Shown here: positions 7,539 to 15,805 of the stretch, in pieces | Numbering within the stretch: the first letter of the stretch is position 1 | Layout: each line of letters begins with the position of its first letter | Source of the DNA: Lysobacter antibioticus HS124 | GTDB taxonomy: Bacteria; Pseudomonadota; Gammaproteobacteria; Xanthomonadales; Xanthomonadaceae | NCBI RefSeq assembly: GCF_000336385.2 | Contig: NZ_HG424493.1 | Coordinates: 17,202 to 81,201 of the forward strand | Reading direction: 5' to 3' | Length of the DNA: 64,000 bases | Made by a program: the position numbers and the translations under genes | The notes under the pieces: generated by a model | What the model was told of the DNA's origin: nothing | Database searches by the model: none | The model's input: the letters and a program-made list of their open reading frames with translations, nothing else

Positions 7539-10500
7539 TCAGTAGAACCCCTTGCGCACGCTCAGCCCGACGATGCGCGGGTCCAGGGTGAACACGTTGG
7601 TGGTCAGGCCGCTGTCGTCGCTGTTGACGAAGGCGTCGGTGATCGGGGTCTTGTCGAAGGCGTTCTTGACGTACAACTGCACGCTCAGGTCCGACTGCGG
7701 CCGGTTCAGGGTCAACGAGAAATTGGCGTTGCTCCACGAGCGCAGGCGGTCGTTGACCGTGTTGTAGACCCGGGCATAGCTCTTGCTCTGGCGGTAGTAG
7801 TCGCCGCGCAGGGTGAGGTCCCAGTGCTCGCCGAGCAGGAAGGTGTACTGCGCGCCGAGGTTGAAGGTCAGCCGCGGCGCGTTCGGCAGCTCGTTGCCGC
7901 CGAGATCGGCGTAGAAGCCCTGGCCGCCGTTGGGGCCGTCGGTGCGCGGGTCGTAGCTGAAACCCAGCAAGGACTCGTAGAACCCGCCCGGCAGCAGATC
8001 GCCGCCGAGGAAGAACCGGGGGCTGCAGAAGTTGTTGAGGATGGTCGGGGCGATGTTGTAATCGCCGGCCACGGCCAGGATGCGCTCGACATAGTCCTTG
8101 GGCGCGACGCAGTTGGACGCCTGCTGCAGCCAAGGCCGCACCACCACCCAGTCCGGATTGCCCTGGGTACGGTCCATCACGTCGATCGAGCGTTCGCCGT
8201 CGGCGATGCGGGTCTTGAGCCAGCCCAGGTTGGCGTCCAGGCGCAGCCGTTCGGTCGGCTTCCAGGCCAGCTCCAGCTCCAGGCCGTAGGACGTCGCGTC
8301 GAAATTCTCGTTGAACGCGCTGCGGTCGACGATCTGCGAGACCTGATAGTCGCGGTAGTCGTAATAGAACGCCGACGCGTTGAACTGCAGTTTGCCGCCG
8401 GCGAAGCTGTTCTTGGTGCCGATCTCGAAGGCGTTCACGTACTCCGGTGCGAAGGTCGTGTCGCGGGCAATGAAGCCGAGGAATTCCGGATCGGCGCCGA
8501 TGCCCGGCGAATTCGTCCCGCCGGCCTTGTAGCCGCGCGCCAGCGAGGCATAGACCAGGGTGTCGTCGGTGAAAGCCAGGTCCGGCTTCCAGTCCAGCAC
8601 CAGCCGGCCGGTGAACTTGCCCCAGCTCTGGCGCACATCGGGCAGGGCCGGGTAGCCGCTGTTGACCAGGCCGCCGCCGCGCAGCCCCGGCGCCAGCAGC
8701 AGTTGGCTCGGCACCGGCGTGGTGATTTTGGTGTCGTCGGTGTAGCGCAGGCCGGCGGTCAGCTTGACCGTGTCCGACAGCTGCCAATAGCCCTCGCCGA
8801 ACACCGCCCAGGAACGGGTGCGGGCGATGTTGCGGCTGCGGAAGTAGTTGTGGCCCTGGCCGTCGATGCGGTCGATCGGGTTGGGGTCGATGTACACGCA
8901 CTGCAGGTAGAACGGCAGGCTCGGGTCGAGGTTCTGCGGGCAGTCCATCGGCGGATAGCCGGCGATGCCGCGCAGCGCGTCCTGGTTGTAGAAGCCCTGG
9001 GCGAGCAGGGAGAAGATGTTGTTGAAGACGTAGTAGTCCTCGTCGATCTCGAAATCCAGGTAGTTGGCGCCGACGTTGAAGTTGAAGCGACCGTCGAAAT
9101 CCGACTGCAGGCGCAGTTCCTGCGACCACTGCTTGCTGCGCGCACGGCTGAGATCGACCGCCAGGTAGCCGCTCGAGGGGCCGAGTTGCGGGTCGGTATA
9201 GACCCCGCCCGGCGTCAGCGCGAACGCGGGATTGCCCTCGTCGTCGACCGCGTCGCCGGAGTCGCTGAAGATCGGCACCGAGGCGAAGCGGCCGTAGTCC
9301 TGGGTCGAGTAATAGTCGTCCTTGGAGTACGCGCTTTGCGAGACCAGGCTCAGGCCGTTGCCGAGGTCGAAGTCGAAATTGAGCTGCACCACGTCGTTCT
9401 CGGCCTTGAAGCGCGGGTCGTAGGTGGTCGCGATCTCGCGCAGGTCGCGCGACTGGCGGACGTCGCCGAACGGGTCGATCGGCGCGGTCACGCCGCCGCG
9501 CAAGGCGTAGACGAAGTCGCTGAAGTCCGGCAGCCAGCCGAGCTTGACGAAACCCGGCGCGACCAGCATCTGCGGCAGGCTGGCGCCGTTGGGCGTGCCG
9601 AAAGCGCCCTCGTCGTAGAGCGAGCCGGGCAGGCAGGCCTGGCTGAGGTATTCGCGATAGAACGGCGCATCGGTCGCGGTCGCGCCGACCCGTTCCGGGC
9701 CGGGGTCGCGATGGCACAGCTGCTTGCCGGTGCGCGAGCGCCGGTCGTCCTCTTCGAAATGCTCCCAGACCAGGCTGGCGCGTACGCGCTCGTTCGGCGT
9801 CCACAGCGCCGAGCCGCGCGCCGACCACAGGTCGCGGTCGTTGACGTCGCGACGGGTGACGGTGTTGTAGTCGTAGCCGTCGCGACGGGTCCAGGCGCCG
9901 GCCAGGCGGAACGCCAGCGTATCGCCGGCCGGCAGGTTGACCATGCCGGCGACGCGGCGGCTGTCGTAGTTGCCGATCTCGCCCTTGAGATTGGCCTCGA
10001 CACCGTCGAGGCTGGGCAGGCTGGGAATCATGTTGACCACGCCGCCGGTGGCGTTGCGGCCGTACAAGGTGCCCTGCGGGCCGCGCAGCACTTCGATCCG
10101 GTCGACGTCGAAATACTCCTGCTCGAACAGTCGATTGCGGATCAGCGGCGTGCTGTTGAAACTCACCGCCACACCGGGGTCGGTGGTCACCGACAAGGCC
10201 TTGGTGCCGACGCCGCGGATGGAGAAGTTGTAGCTGGCGAAGTTGCTCTTGGAGAACGTCACGTTCGGAGTCGCCCGCAACAGCTCGGCGCCGCCTTCGA
10301 TCTTGAGCTCGTCCAGCGATTGGGCGCTGAACACCGACAAGGCGATCGGCACGTCCTGGATGCGTTCGGCGCGTTTCTGCGCGGTGACGATGACCGCGTC
10401 CAGGGTGGTGGCGTCGGCGCTCGCGGTTTGGCCGGGCGGCGCCGCCTCCGGCGCGGGCGCGGCGCCCTGCTGGGCGGCGGCCTGCATCGCCAGGCCGGAC

Positions 10501-10565
10501 AGCAGCGCCAGCAGCAGGGCGCGCCGCCGTGGCATCGGACGGAAGCGTGGATGGGTTGACGGCAT
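7539..10565 (-). CDS. TonB-dependent outer-membrane receptor
   Basis: 1008 residues. A signal peptide (Arg-rich start, then LLLALLSGLAMQAAA) is followed by a TonB-box-like segment DAVIVTAQK, a plug domain (QDVPIALSVFSAQSLDEL, VLRGPQGTLYGRNATGG) and a long beta-barrel ending in an aromatic residue (VRKGFY), as in TonB receptors. The start at 10565 is preceded by GAGGGG seven bases upstream; an ATG at 10535 also gives a signal peptide. The plug is of the type common in xanthomonad and sphingomonad receptors for sugars, aromatics or lipids; the ligand is unknown. The barrel holds many Asp/Asn-rich loops. It lies 191 bp behind a small secreted protein gene on the same strand. Confidence 0.9.
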   Translation of the reverse strand: MPSTHPRFRPMPRRRALLLALLSGLAMQAAAQQGAAPAPEAAPPGQTASADATTLDAVIVTAQKRAERIQDVPIALSVFSAQSLDELKIEGGAELLRATPNVTFSKSNFASYNFSIRGVGTKALSVTTDPGVAVSFNSTPLIRNRLFEQEYFDVDRIEVLRGPQGTLYGRNATGGVVNMIPSLPSLDGVEANLKGEIGNYDSRRVAGMVNLPAGDTLAFRLAGAWTRRDGYDYNTVTRRDVNDRDLWSARGSALWTPNERVRASLVWEHFEEDDRRSRTGKQLCHRDPGPERVGATATDAPFYREYLSQACLPGSLYDEGAFGTPNGASLPQMLVAPGFVKLGWLPDFSDFVYALRGGVTAPIDPFGDVRQSRDLREIATTYDPRFKAENDVVQLNFDFDLGNGLSLVSQSAYSKDDYYSTQDYGRFASVPIFSDSGDAVDDEGNPAFALTPGGVYTDPQLGPSSGYLAVDLSRARSKQWSQELRLQSDFDGRFNFNVGANYLDFEIDEDYYVFNNIFSLLAQGFYNQDALRGIAGYPPMDCPQNLDPSLPFYLQCVYIDPNPIDRIDGQGHNYFRSRNIARTRSWAVFGEGYWQLSDTVKLTAGLRYTDDTKITTPVPSQLLLAPGLRGGGLVNSGYPALPDVRQSWGKFTGRLVLDWKPDLAFTDDTLVYASLARGYKAGGTNSPGIGADPEFLGFIARDTTFAPEYVNAFEIGTKNSFAGGKLQFNASAFYYDYRDYQVSQIVDRSAFNENFDATSYGLELELAWKPTERLRLDANLGWLKTRIADGERSIDVMDRTQGNPDWVVVRPWLQQASNCVAPKDYVERILAVAGDYNIAPTILNNFCSPRFFLGGDLLPGGFYESLLGFSYDPRTDGPNGGQGFYADLGGNELPNAPRLTFNLGAQYTFLLGEHWDLTLRGDYYRQSKSYARVYNTVNDRLRSWSNANFSLTLNRPQSDLSVQLYVKNAFDKTPITDAFVNSDDSGLTTNVFTLDPRIVGLSVRKGFY

Positions 10566-10756
10566 CGGGTATCCCCTCGTGGATGTGGCGAATGGCGTTG
10601 CGCGCGGCGCGCCCGGACGCGACCGGCCTGCGCGCAAGGCGTGCGGCGAACGGACGACGGATGGACGACGGATGCGGCCGCGGGCCTTCCCCTGGAGCGG
10701 CTGCGGCGGCCGCGGGCGGCTGCGCAAGGTCCGGAGCCTTGCGCAACCGCGCAGGC

Positions 10757-11230
10757 TTACGGCCAGACGATGCCGACGGTCGGCCAGGTGCTCAGCGTGC
10801 CGCTGACCCGGCAATTGCCGGGCAGCACGGTGTCGAAGGTGAACACGCCGCCGACCAGGGTGCCGCGGACCGTGCCCTGGCAAGCGATCAGGCCCAGAGC
10901 GACCACGCGTACGTTGCGCAACTCACCGGTGGTGGGCGAGGTGGGTACCAACTGCCAGGTGTTCTGGCCCTTGATGACGCTGCAGATCAGCGAGCTGCCG
11001 ACGAAGGTCGAGGCCGGGCCGTTGATGGTGCCGTTGCCGAAAGCGTCGATGCTGCCGTAGAAGGTCGACGTGCAGGGGCCGCCGACGCCGCCGGGACCGG
11101 TGAGGTTGGTCGGGCCGCTGGCGCTGAAGCCGCTGTTGACCGGGGTGAGCGACGCCGCCGACGCCGTAGTGGCGACGAACGCGGCGACGCCGATCAGGGA
11201 GCCCAACACGAAAGTTCGGATTGCGGGCAT
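10757..11230 (-). CDS. Small secreted PraB-like protein
   Basis: 157 residues with an N-terminal signal peptide ending near TTASAAS. The mature part is Gly/Thr/Asn-rich and predicted beta, opening with TPVNSGFSASGPTNLTGPGG, with four cysteines (GGPCTS, SSLICSV, LIACQG, PGNCRV) that could form two disulfides. The layout resembles the PraB/alkane-oxidation-activator family of small secreted proteins; this is recognition from memory and not certain. GGAG lies eight bases before the ATG. It is followed on the same strand by the TonB receptor and preceded by a PsrA-like regulator, so a link with lipid or hydrocarbon uptake is conceivable but unproven. Confidence 0.7.
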   Translation of the reverse strand: MPAIRTFVLGSLIGVAAFVATTASAASLTPVNSGFSASGPTNLTGPGGVGGPCTSTFYGSIDAFGNGTINGPASTFVGSSLICSVIKGQNTWQLVPTSPTTGELRNVRVVALGLIACQGTVRGTLVGGVFTFDTVLPGNCRVSGTLSTWPTVGIVWP

Positions 11231-11467
11231 GAGCTAGTCTCCAAACAGGCTGGAAGGGGAGGTGCAAAGCACCGTGTCGCCGCGAGCGCTGTGCCGCGAC
11301 GGGTCAGGACGGCCGCGCCGCGACGCATGCGGCGGAGGCTGGGGGCGGACCGCCGGGAGCGTCGCGATGCCCGCGTGGCATCGCCCGGTGATCCGCAGGC
11401 GCCGGTCCTGGGCCGACGCTATTCGCTGGTCTTTACCGCCGCGGAGGCGGAGCGCGTCCCGGCGGGA

Positions 11468-12253
11468 TCACGCCTCCACCACCTCGACCGCCCACGGCGG
11501 CAGGATGCCCGAGGGTTTGCGCGCCGCGGCCTGCGCATCGGCGGCCTGGGCCGCGGCGTCGGCGAGCAGCACCACGCGCTCGACCTTGCCGATCTGTTCG
11601 GCGTTGCCGAACGGCTCGGTCAGGGTCGGCGAGATGAAGGTGATCAAGCGCGCCAGCATCAACGAGTCGCTGACTTCCTCGCCCATGCACAGCGCGGCGA
11701 TCAGCTCGTCCATGTTCTCGCCGGCCAGTACGCCGGCCAGCGCCTTCAGGCACAGGTGCAGGCGCATGCCCAGTTCGTTGCGTGACAGGTACGGCAGCGC
11801 GCGGGCGAAGGCTTCGAAGTAACGGCCGAAGATCGGCTGGTAATGCTCGCGCAGGTAGCCGCGGATGAACGGCGAGGGGTCGCTGTAGACGCGGCCGAGC
11901 AGGCGCACGAAGGCCGGACCGTTGGCGCTGTTGCGGCCCATGCGCAGCGCCGGAACGAACAGCGCGCTGAGCACGGCGTGCGCGTCCATCGATTCGGCGC
12001 CGTAGCGTTGTTCGCAAGCGTCCAGCAGGCGCAGGCGCTCCTGGTTGAGGCGGTCGAAGCGTTCCTGCAGCAACTCCTGGACCAGCGCCTCCTTGCTGCC
12101 GAAGTGGTAGTTGACCGCGGCCAGGTTGGTCACGGCGCGGCCGGTGATCTGGCGCATCGACATGGCCTCGTAGCCGTGTTCGATGAACAAAGCCTCGGCC
12201 GCCTCGAGCAGGCGGGCCTTGGTATTGCCGGGCAGCAGCGGTCGTGTGTTCAT
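11468..12253 (-). CDS. TetR-family transcriptional regulator, PsrA-like
   Basis: 261 residues. The N-terminal TetR helix-turn-helix spans about residues 10-60 (TKARLLEAAEALFIEHGYEA, then AVTNLAAVNYHFGSKEALV). The NLAAVNYHFGSKEAL block and the length of the C-terminal ligand domain resemble PsrA, the fatty-acid-responsive regulator of beta-oxidation genes in Pseudomonas. The C-terminus is longer than PsrA, with an Ala-rich tail. The upstream region holds an inverted GTTTGA/TCAAAC pair and three TTGAAGG direct repeats that could be its own operator. Ligand and regulon are inferred only. Confidence 0.85.
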   Translation of the reverse strand: MNTRPLLPGNTKARLLEAAEALFIEHGYEAMSMRQITGRAVTNLAAVNYHFGSKEALVQELLQERFDRLNQERLRLLDACEQRYGAESMDAHAVLSALFVPALRMGRNSANGPAFVRLLGRVYSDPSPFIRGYLREHYQPIFGRYFEAFARALPYLSRNELGMRLHLCLKALAGVLAGENMDELIAALCMGEEVSDSLMLARLITFISPTLTEPFGNAEQIGKVERVVLLADAAAQAADAQAAARKPSGILPPWAVEVVEA

Positions 12254-12320
12254 CGGCGCTCGGAGGCTGGACGCGGCGGCGCCCGTGGGCGGGGCGGTCG
12301 GACGCGCGTTTTGGGCGGCA

Positions 12321-12352
12321 TTGAAGGAACGTTTGAAGGGGCGATTTGAAGG
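12321..12352. promoter_or_regulatory. Three TTGAAGG direct repeats upstream of the TetR gene
   Basis: TTGAAGG occurs at 12321-12327, 12333-12339 and 12346-12352, starts 12 and 13 bases apart, i.e. about one helical turn each, 68-99 bp upstream of the TetR start. The regular phasing suggests a protein-binding array. Confidence 0.4.
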
Positions 12353-12367
12353 TCGGCTCGATTGGAT

Positions 12368-12388
12368 GTTTGAGTACGGGTTTCAAAC
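12368..12388. promoter_or_regulatory. Inverted repeat GTTTGA-N9-TCAAAC, candidate TetR operator
   Basis: GTTTGA at 12368-12373 and TCAAAC at 12383-12388 form a perfect six-base inverted repeat. PsrA sites are of the GAAAC-N4-GTTTC kind, so the bases are similar but the layout differs; binding is inference. Confidence 0.35.
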
Positions 12389-12689
12389 GGCTGTTCCAAC
12401 GCACGTCGCCGTATGTGGCACAGCGCCCGACGGTGAAATCGCGCCGGCGCGCACTGTCTGGCGCGGCCGCCGCGGCGAATGTCGGAATTTGCTACGCATA
12501 ACGCAGAATCGGGCGCGAACGCCGTCCGTTTTTTTCTCGACACGGCCCGGATCTTGCTGCTGCGCAACGCGCGGCTGCGGTCGCGCAGGCTGGCGGCGGT
12601 GCGGTACGTCGATACGCCCTGTGCTCGATCCGTACAGTGGGCGGGGCCGGGCAGGGAGTGATAACGTTCAGCTTCCAGGAGGGACCCCG

Positions 12690-13352
12690 ATGGATCGTCT
12701 GCCCGCGACCGGCCGCCGCACCGCAGCCGCGCCCCGGACCGCCGCGCAGACGCGCCGTGCCGCCCGGGCCGCGGCCGCTGCGCTGGTCCTATTCGCCGCC
12801 ACAGGATGTCAAACCGCCATGTCCACGTCCGCCGCTTCCAGCTCCGCCGCCTCGGCCGCCGCCGGCACTTCGGCCGAATGGCCGCTGCGCTTCCAGCGCC
12901 ATCGCTTCGGCGCCTACTGCTTCGACACCTGGGGCTGCCAGATCGTCTACAACGGCTTCCCGCACGGGCGCTCCGAACCCGAGACCTTGAGTCCGTCCGC
13001 CGCGTCCTATGGCGACGATCTGCGCCAGCGGATGAAGGGCGGGCACTTGGACATCCGTAATTTCCCCGGTCCGGCCGAGGTGCGCTGGCGCTCCAAGGAC
13101 AAGACCGAGCACGAGGCCCGGATCGACATCGCCGAGATCTTCCGCGACCAGCTGGTGCGGCACGAGGTCGCGCGCGAGGACATCGCCGAGGGCGCCAGCA
13201 TCGGCGAGCCGGAGATCATCCTGGAGGTCGACGACCGCACCATCAACGTCTACAGCCGCTGCTTCATTCCGCTGAAGCGGCCGATGGACCCGGGCAATCC
13301 GCACAGCGACTACCGCGCCGATCTGATCAAGGTATTCAGCCGCAGCTACTGA
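12690..13352 (+). CDS. Putative effector-immunity lipoprotein
   Basis: 220 residues starting at an ATG with a very strong AGGAGG site eight bases upstream. An Arg/Ala-rich n-region leads to a lipobox-like FAATGC, predicting lipidation at Cys40 and a periplasmic location. The mature domain carries FQRHRFGAYCFDTWGCQIVYNGF, which resembles small lipoproteins found beside DUF2235 phospholipase effectors in xanthomonads and other proteobacteria. It lies 37 bp before the DUF2235 gene on the same strand. I infer that it is the cognate immunity protein; no experimental family name is claimed. It has a paired-Cys core (CFDTWGC) that may be disulfide-bonded. Confidence 0.7.
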   Translation: MDRLPATGRRTAAAPRTAAQTRRAARAAAAALVLFAATGCQTAMSTSAASSSAASAAAGTSAEWPLRFQRHRFGAYCFDTWGCQIVYNGFPHGRSEPETLSPSAASYGDDLRQRMKGGHLDIRNFPGPAEVRWRSKDKTEHEARIDIAEIFRDQLVRHEVAREDIAEGASIGEPEIILEVDDRTINVYSRCFIPLKRPMDPGNPHSDYRADLIKVFSRSY

Positions 13353-13389
13353 CCGCCCGTTCGGGCCGCAGGACTAAGGAGAGTTTGCG

Positions 13390-14910
13390 ATGGGCGGTGG
13401 AAAGCATCCGGACGGGGTCGAGACCTATCCCGCCGACCGGCACGACCTGGACAGTTACCGCGAGGCCAGCGCCGAACTGGCGCGGCTGCAGGCGCCGTTG
13501 CTGCTGGATTCGAACAACCCGCATGCGCGTTTGTTCGTGGCCGCGTTCGACGGCACCGGCAACAGCATGTACAAAGACGACCCCAAGAACCACACCAACG
13601 TCGCCAACGTGGTCCAGCAGCTGGAAGCCGGCCTGCACCGCAACGTCGGCTTCGGCTACGTCGAAGGCCCCGGCACCCAGGACGGCTGGTTCGCCAGCAC
13701 CCGCGACATGGCCACCGGCCGCACGTTCGAGCCGCGCGTCGAGCGGATGTACCAACAGTTCGCCGAACAGTCCAAGCAGTGGCTGCGCGAGGACCCGCAG
13801 GCGCAGATCAGCGTCGCCGGGATCGGCTTCAGCCGCGGCGCCGAGCAGGAAGCGGCGTTCGCGCGCCTGGTCCACGAGCGCGGCATCCAGGATCCCAGCG
13901 GCGCGCAGTATCGCTACGACAGCGCCCGCAACATCGTCGGGGTCGAGTACACCAAGCCGCCGTTGGTGCCGCCCGGGCAGGTGGCCCAGGCCGTGGGACT
14001 GTTCGATCCGGTCGGCACCGGCGAGCCGCGCCTGCACGACCGGCGCCTGCCGCCGTCGGTGGTGTCGGGGTTCCAGATCACCGCCGAGGACGAGCGCCGC
14101 GACCATTTCAAGTCGACCAGCCTGCTGCGGCCCGGCTTCACCGAGGACTCGCGCTTTCTCAACGTCACCGTCGGCGGCGCGCACAGCAACATCGGCGGCA
14201 GCTACGAGCTCAACGGCTTGTCGATCCGCAGCGGCAACCTGATGACCGATTACCTCAACAGCCTCAGCGACCGGCCGCTGCTGGACAAGCGGGTGGAACC
14301 GGACGATCCCTCGCTCAACGTGGTCCATCGCTCGGACAAACATCAGTTCTTCTACACCACCCGCAGCTTCCGCGACGGCGAACGCGACCGCATCGATCTG
14401 GTCGCGAGCAAGCAGCAGCAAAAAGACGGTTCGGTGGCCGATCCCTACCGCAAGGAGCCGATCGATCCCGAACTGGACGCCCGCTTCGAGCGCCGCGGCG
14501 TGCCGATCGGCGCCGCGCCGGTGCGCTTGGGCGCGCTCGACGCCGGCCAGCCCATTCAAGTGCAAGGCGGGCCGGCGCAGGGCGGCCGTGGGCCGGGCGG
14601 CGACGAGGTCGAGCGCAGTTTCGATCGCATGGTCGAGGCCGCGCGCAACCGCGACAGCGCCGGCTTCCGCGCCGCGACCCAGGACTACGCCCAGTCCGAA
14701 TCCGGCCAGGCCTGGTTGCAGGGCGGGCGCGAGCAGTACCGGCAGCAGCAGGAACAGCAGCGCCAGCAACAGGATCAGAACCCGGCGCGCGCGGCCGAAC
14801 GACCGCCGCTGCAGGAGGCTCCGCCGGCGCAACAGGCTCAGCCGCCGGCACCGACCCAGCAACTTCCGCAATCCCCGTCGCCGCCCGCGCCGCGCCTGCC
14901 GGGAATGTAA
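13390..14910 (+). CDS. DUF2235 phospholipase-like effector with Gln-rich tail
   Basis: 506 residues. DUF2235 (Tle1-type alpha/beta-hydrolase) motifs are intact: FDGTGN at residues 53-58, the nucleophile elbow GFSRG with Ser148, GLFDPVGTGEP with a candidate catalytic Asp, and GGAHSNIGGSY with a candidate His. Family members are antibacterial phospholipases delivered by secretion systems. No signal peptide is present. After about residue 400 the protein changes to a helical segment (SFDRMVEAARNRDS) and a Gln/Pro-rich tail, which recalls the Gln-rich C-termini of Xanthomonadales type IV secretion effectors, although the conserved XVIPCD motifs are not recognised. AAGGAG precedes the ATG. It is followed by a strong terminator. 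Confidence 0.85.
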   Translation: MGGGKHPDGVETYPADRHDLDSYREASAELARLQAPLLLDSNNPHARLFVAAFDGTGNSMYKDDPKNHTNVANVVQQLEAGLHRNVGFGYVEGPGTQDGWFASTRDMATGRTFEPRVERMYQQFAEQSKQWLREDPQAQISVAGIGFSRGAEQEAAFARLVHERGIQDPSGAQYRYDSARNIVGVEYTKPPLVPPGQVAQAVGLFDPVGTGEPRLHDRRLPPSVVSGFQITAEDERRDHFKSTSLLRPGFTEDSRFLNVTVGGAHSNIGGSYELNGLSIRSGNLMTDYLNSLSDRPLLDKRVEPDDPSLNVVHRSDKHQFFYTTRSFRDGERDRIDLVASKQQQKDGSVADPYRKEPIDPELDARFERRGVPIGAAPVRLGALDAGQPIQVQGGPAQGGRGPGGDEVERSFDRMVEAARNRDSAGFRAATQDYAQSESGQAWLQGGREQYRQQQEQQRQQQDQNPARAAERPPLQEAPPAQQAQPPAPTQQLPQSPSPPAPRLPGM

Positions 14911-14912
14911 AG

Positions 14913-14950
14913 AACGCGCTTCACCCACGGTGGTCCGAAGCGCGTTTTCC
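14913..14950 (+). terminator. Rho-independent terminator after the DUF2235 gene
   Basis: AACGCGCTTC (14913-14922) pairs with GAAGCGCGTT (14937-14946), followed by TTCC; the stem starts two bases after the stop codon. Confidence 0.75.
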
Positions 14951-14963
14951 GGCGCACGCTTTT

Positions 14964-14977
14964 AAAGGCATGCCTTT
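14964..14977. repeat. 14-bp perfect palindrome AAAGGCATGCCTTT
   Basis: Exact palindrome in the 136-bp gap between the DUF2235 gene and the coiled-coil membrane gene, within an AT-richer stretch; a possible operator or small hairpin for the downstream gene. Confidence 0.5.
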
Positions 14978-15046
14978 GAAGCCACGCTACTCAACGGCAC
15001 GTTTTTTCCAGAACACGATTTCAAGAGCACGCTTACGGAGATCCTC

Positions 15047-15607
15047 GTGCAGGACGCGCAAGACCTGAAACGCCTCGCCGCCGACCTGGCGGTTTTCGCC
15101 CAGCATCTGCAGGAACAGAGCGAACGTGCGGTCCAGCACGTCGACCGCAGCGCCGACGAGCTGCAACGCACCGCCCAGGGCATGGGCGCCGGCGCCGAAC
15201 TGCTGGCGCAGCAGATCGCCCAGGCGGTGCGCGCCCAGGCCCAGGAAGCCATCGGCCGCGGCGCCGAACAGACCTTCGCTCCGATCGGCGCGCAACTGCG
15301 CGAAAGCGCCGAGACCGCCCAGCGCGCGGCGCAGGCGATCGAGGAACAGCGCAAGTCGCTGCAGCGTTCGCAGCAGCATCTGCTGTACAAGGGCGTGATC
15401 GCGCTGCTGGTCGGCTCGGTGCTGGCGGTCGGCGCCAGCGCGTACTTCGCCCGCAAGTCGATGCGCGAGATCGAGCGCGCCAAGTTCGGCGCCGACATCC
15501 TCGAGGCCTCGCGCACCGGCACGCTGACCCGCTGCGACGGCAAGCTGTGCGCGCGGGTCGGCAAGCGCTGGGGCACGAAGGGCGAGTACGTGTTGCTGGA
15601 AGAGTAA
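15047..15607 (+). CDS. Coiled-coil protein with one membrane segment
   Basis: 186 residues from a GTG start with CGGAGA nine bases upstream. Residues 1-105 are a long amphipathic, Gln/Ala/Glu-rich coiled coil (LAADLAVFAQHLQEQSER...); a single transmembrane helix spans about residues 112-134 (YKGVIALLVGSVLAVGASAY); a short C-terminal part has two Cys (TRCDGKLCARVGKRWGT). I do not recognise the family with certainty. Its position right after a secreted-effector gene suggests a role in that module, perhaps as a membrane-anchored accessory or second immunity factor, but a terminator and its own spacer separate the two, so it may be independent. Confidence 0.75.
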   Translation: MQDAQDLKRLAADLAVFAQHLQEQSERAVQHVDRSADELQRTAQGMGAGAELLAQQIAQAVRAQAQEAIGRGAEQTFAPIGAQLRESAETAQRAAQAIEEQRKSLQRSQQHLLYKGVIALLVGSVLAVGASAYFARKSMREIERAKFGADILEASRTGTLTRCDGKLCARVGKRWGTKGEYVLLEE

Positions 15608-15683
15608 GCCCGCGCCGTCTGCCGTCTGCCGTCGCCTGCGGTCGCGGGCACGACGGCGGCGGAAGGCGCCGGAAACCTTGGCT

Positions 15684-15698
15684 GCCGTCATCCCCGCG
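15684..15698. repeat. Dispersed GCCGTCATCCCCGCG repeat
   Basis: The same core occurs at 36074-36088 and 36250-36263. Each copy is followed by further GC-rich inverted material. This is the familiar type of intergenic GTCATTCCCGCG repeat of gamma-proteobacteria. Confidence 0.55.
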
Positions 15699-15805
15699 AA
15701 CGCGGGCTGCGGGGCTCATCGCGGCGCGACTCCAGCGCCCCCGGCCGCCGCTTTCGCGGGCACGACGGGCCCGGAAGCCGGCGGCGGCAAAGACCCAGCC
15801 TTCGT

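Larger units (their letters stand above)
12254..12689. other. 436-bp divergent intergenic region
   Basis: Lies between the TetR gene (minus) and the lipoprotein gene (plus). No believable gene is seen. It holds the TTGAAGG direct repeats and the GTTTGA/TCAAAC inverted repeat near the TetR gene. The rest shows no recognisable element. Confidence 0.55.

Noticed and set aside
5551..10746. A 1,731-codon minus-strand open frame spanning zwf's start, ugpC (antisense) and the TonB receptor
   Set aside because: Low-complexity Arg/Pro/Ala product in the wrong phase of true genes; a normal artefact of 70% GC DNA.
13390..14910. XVIPCD-type T4SS effector, definite
   Set aside because: Only the Gln-rich tail is similar; the conserved XVIPCD motifs are not visible, so it is kept as a possibility only.
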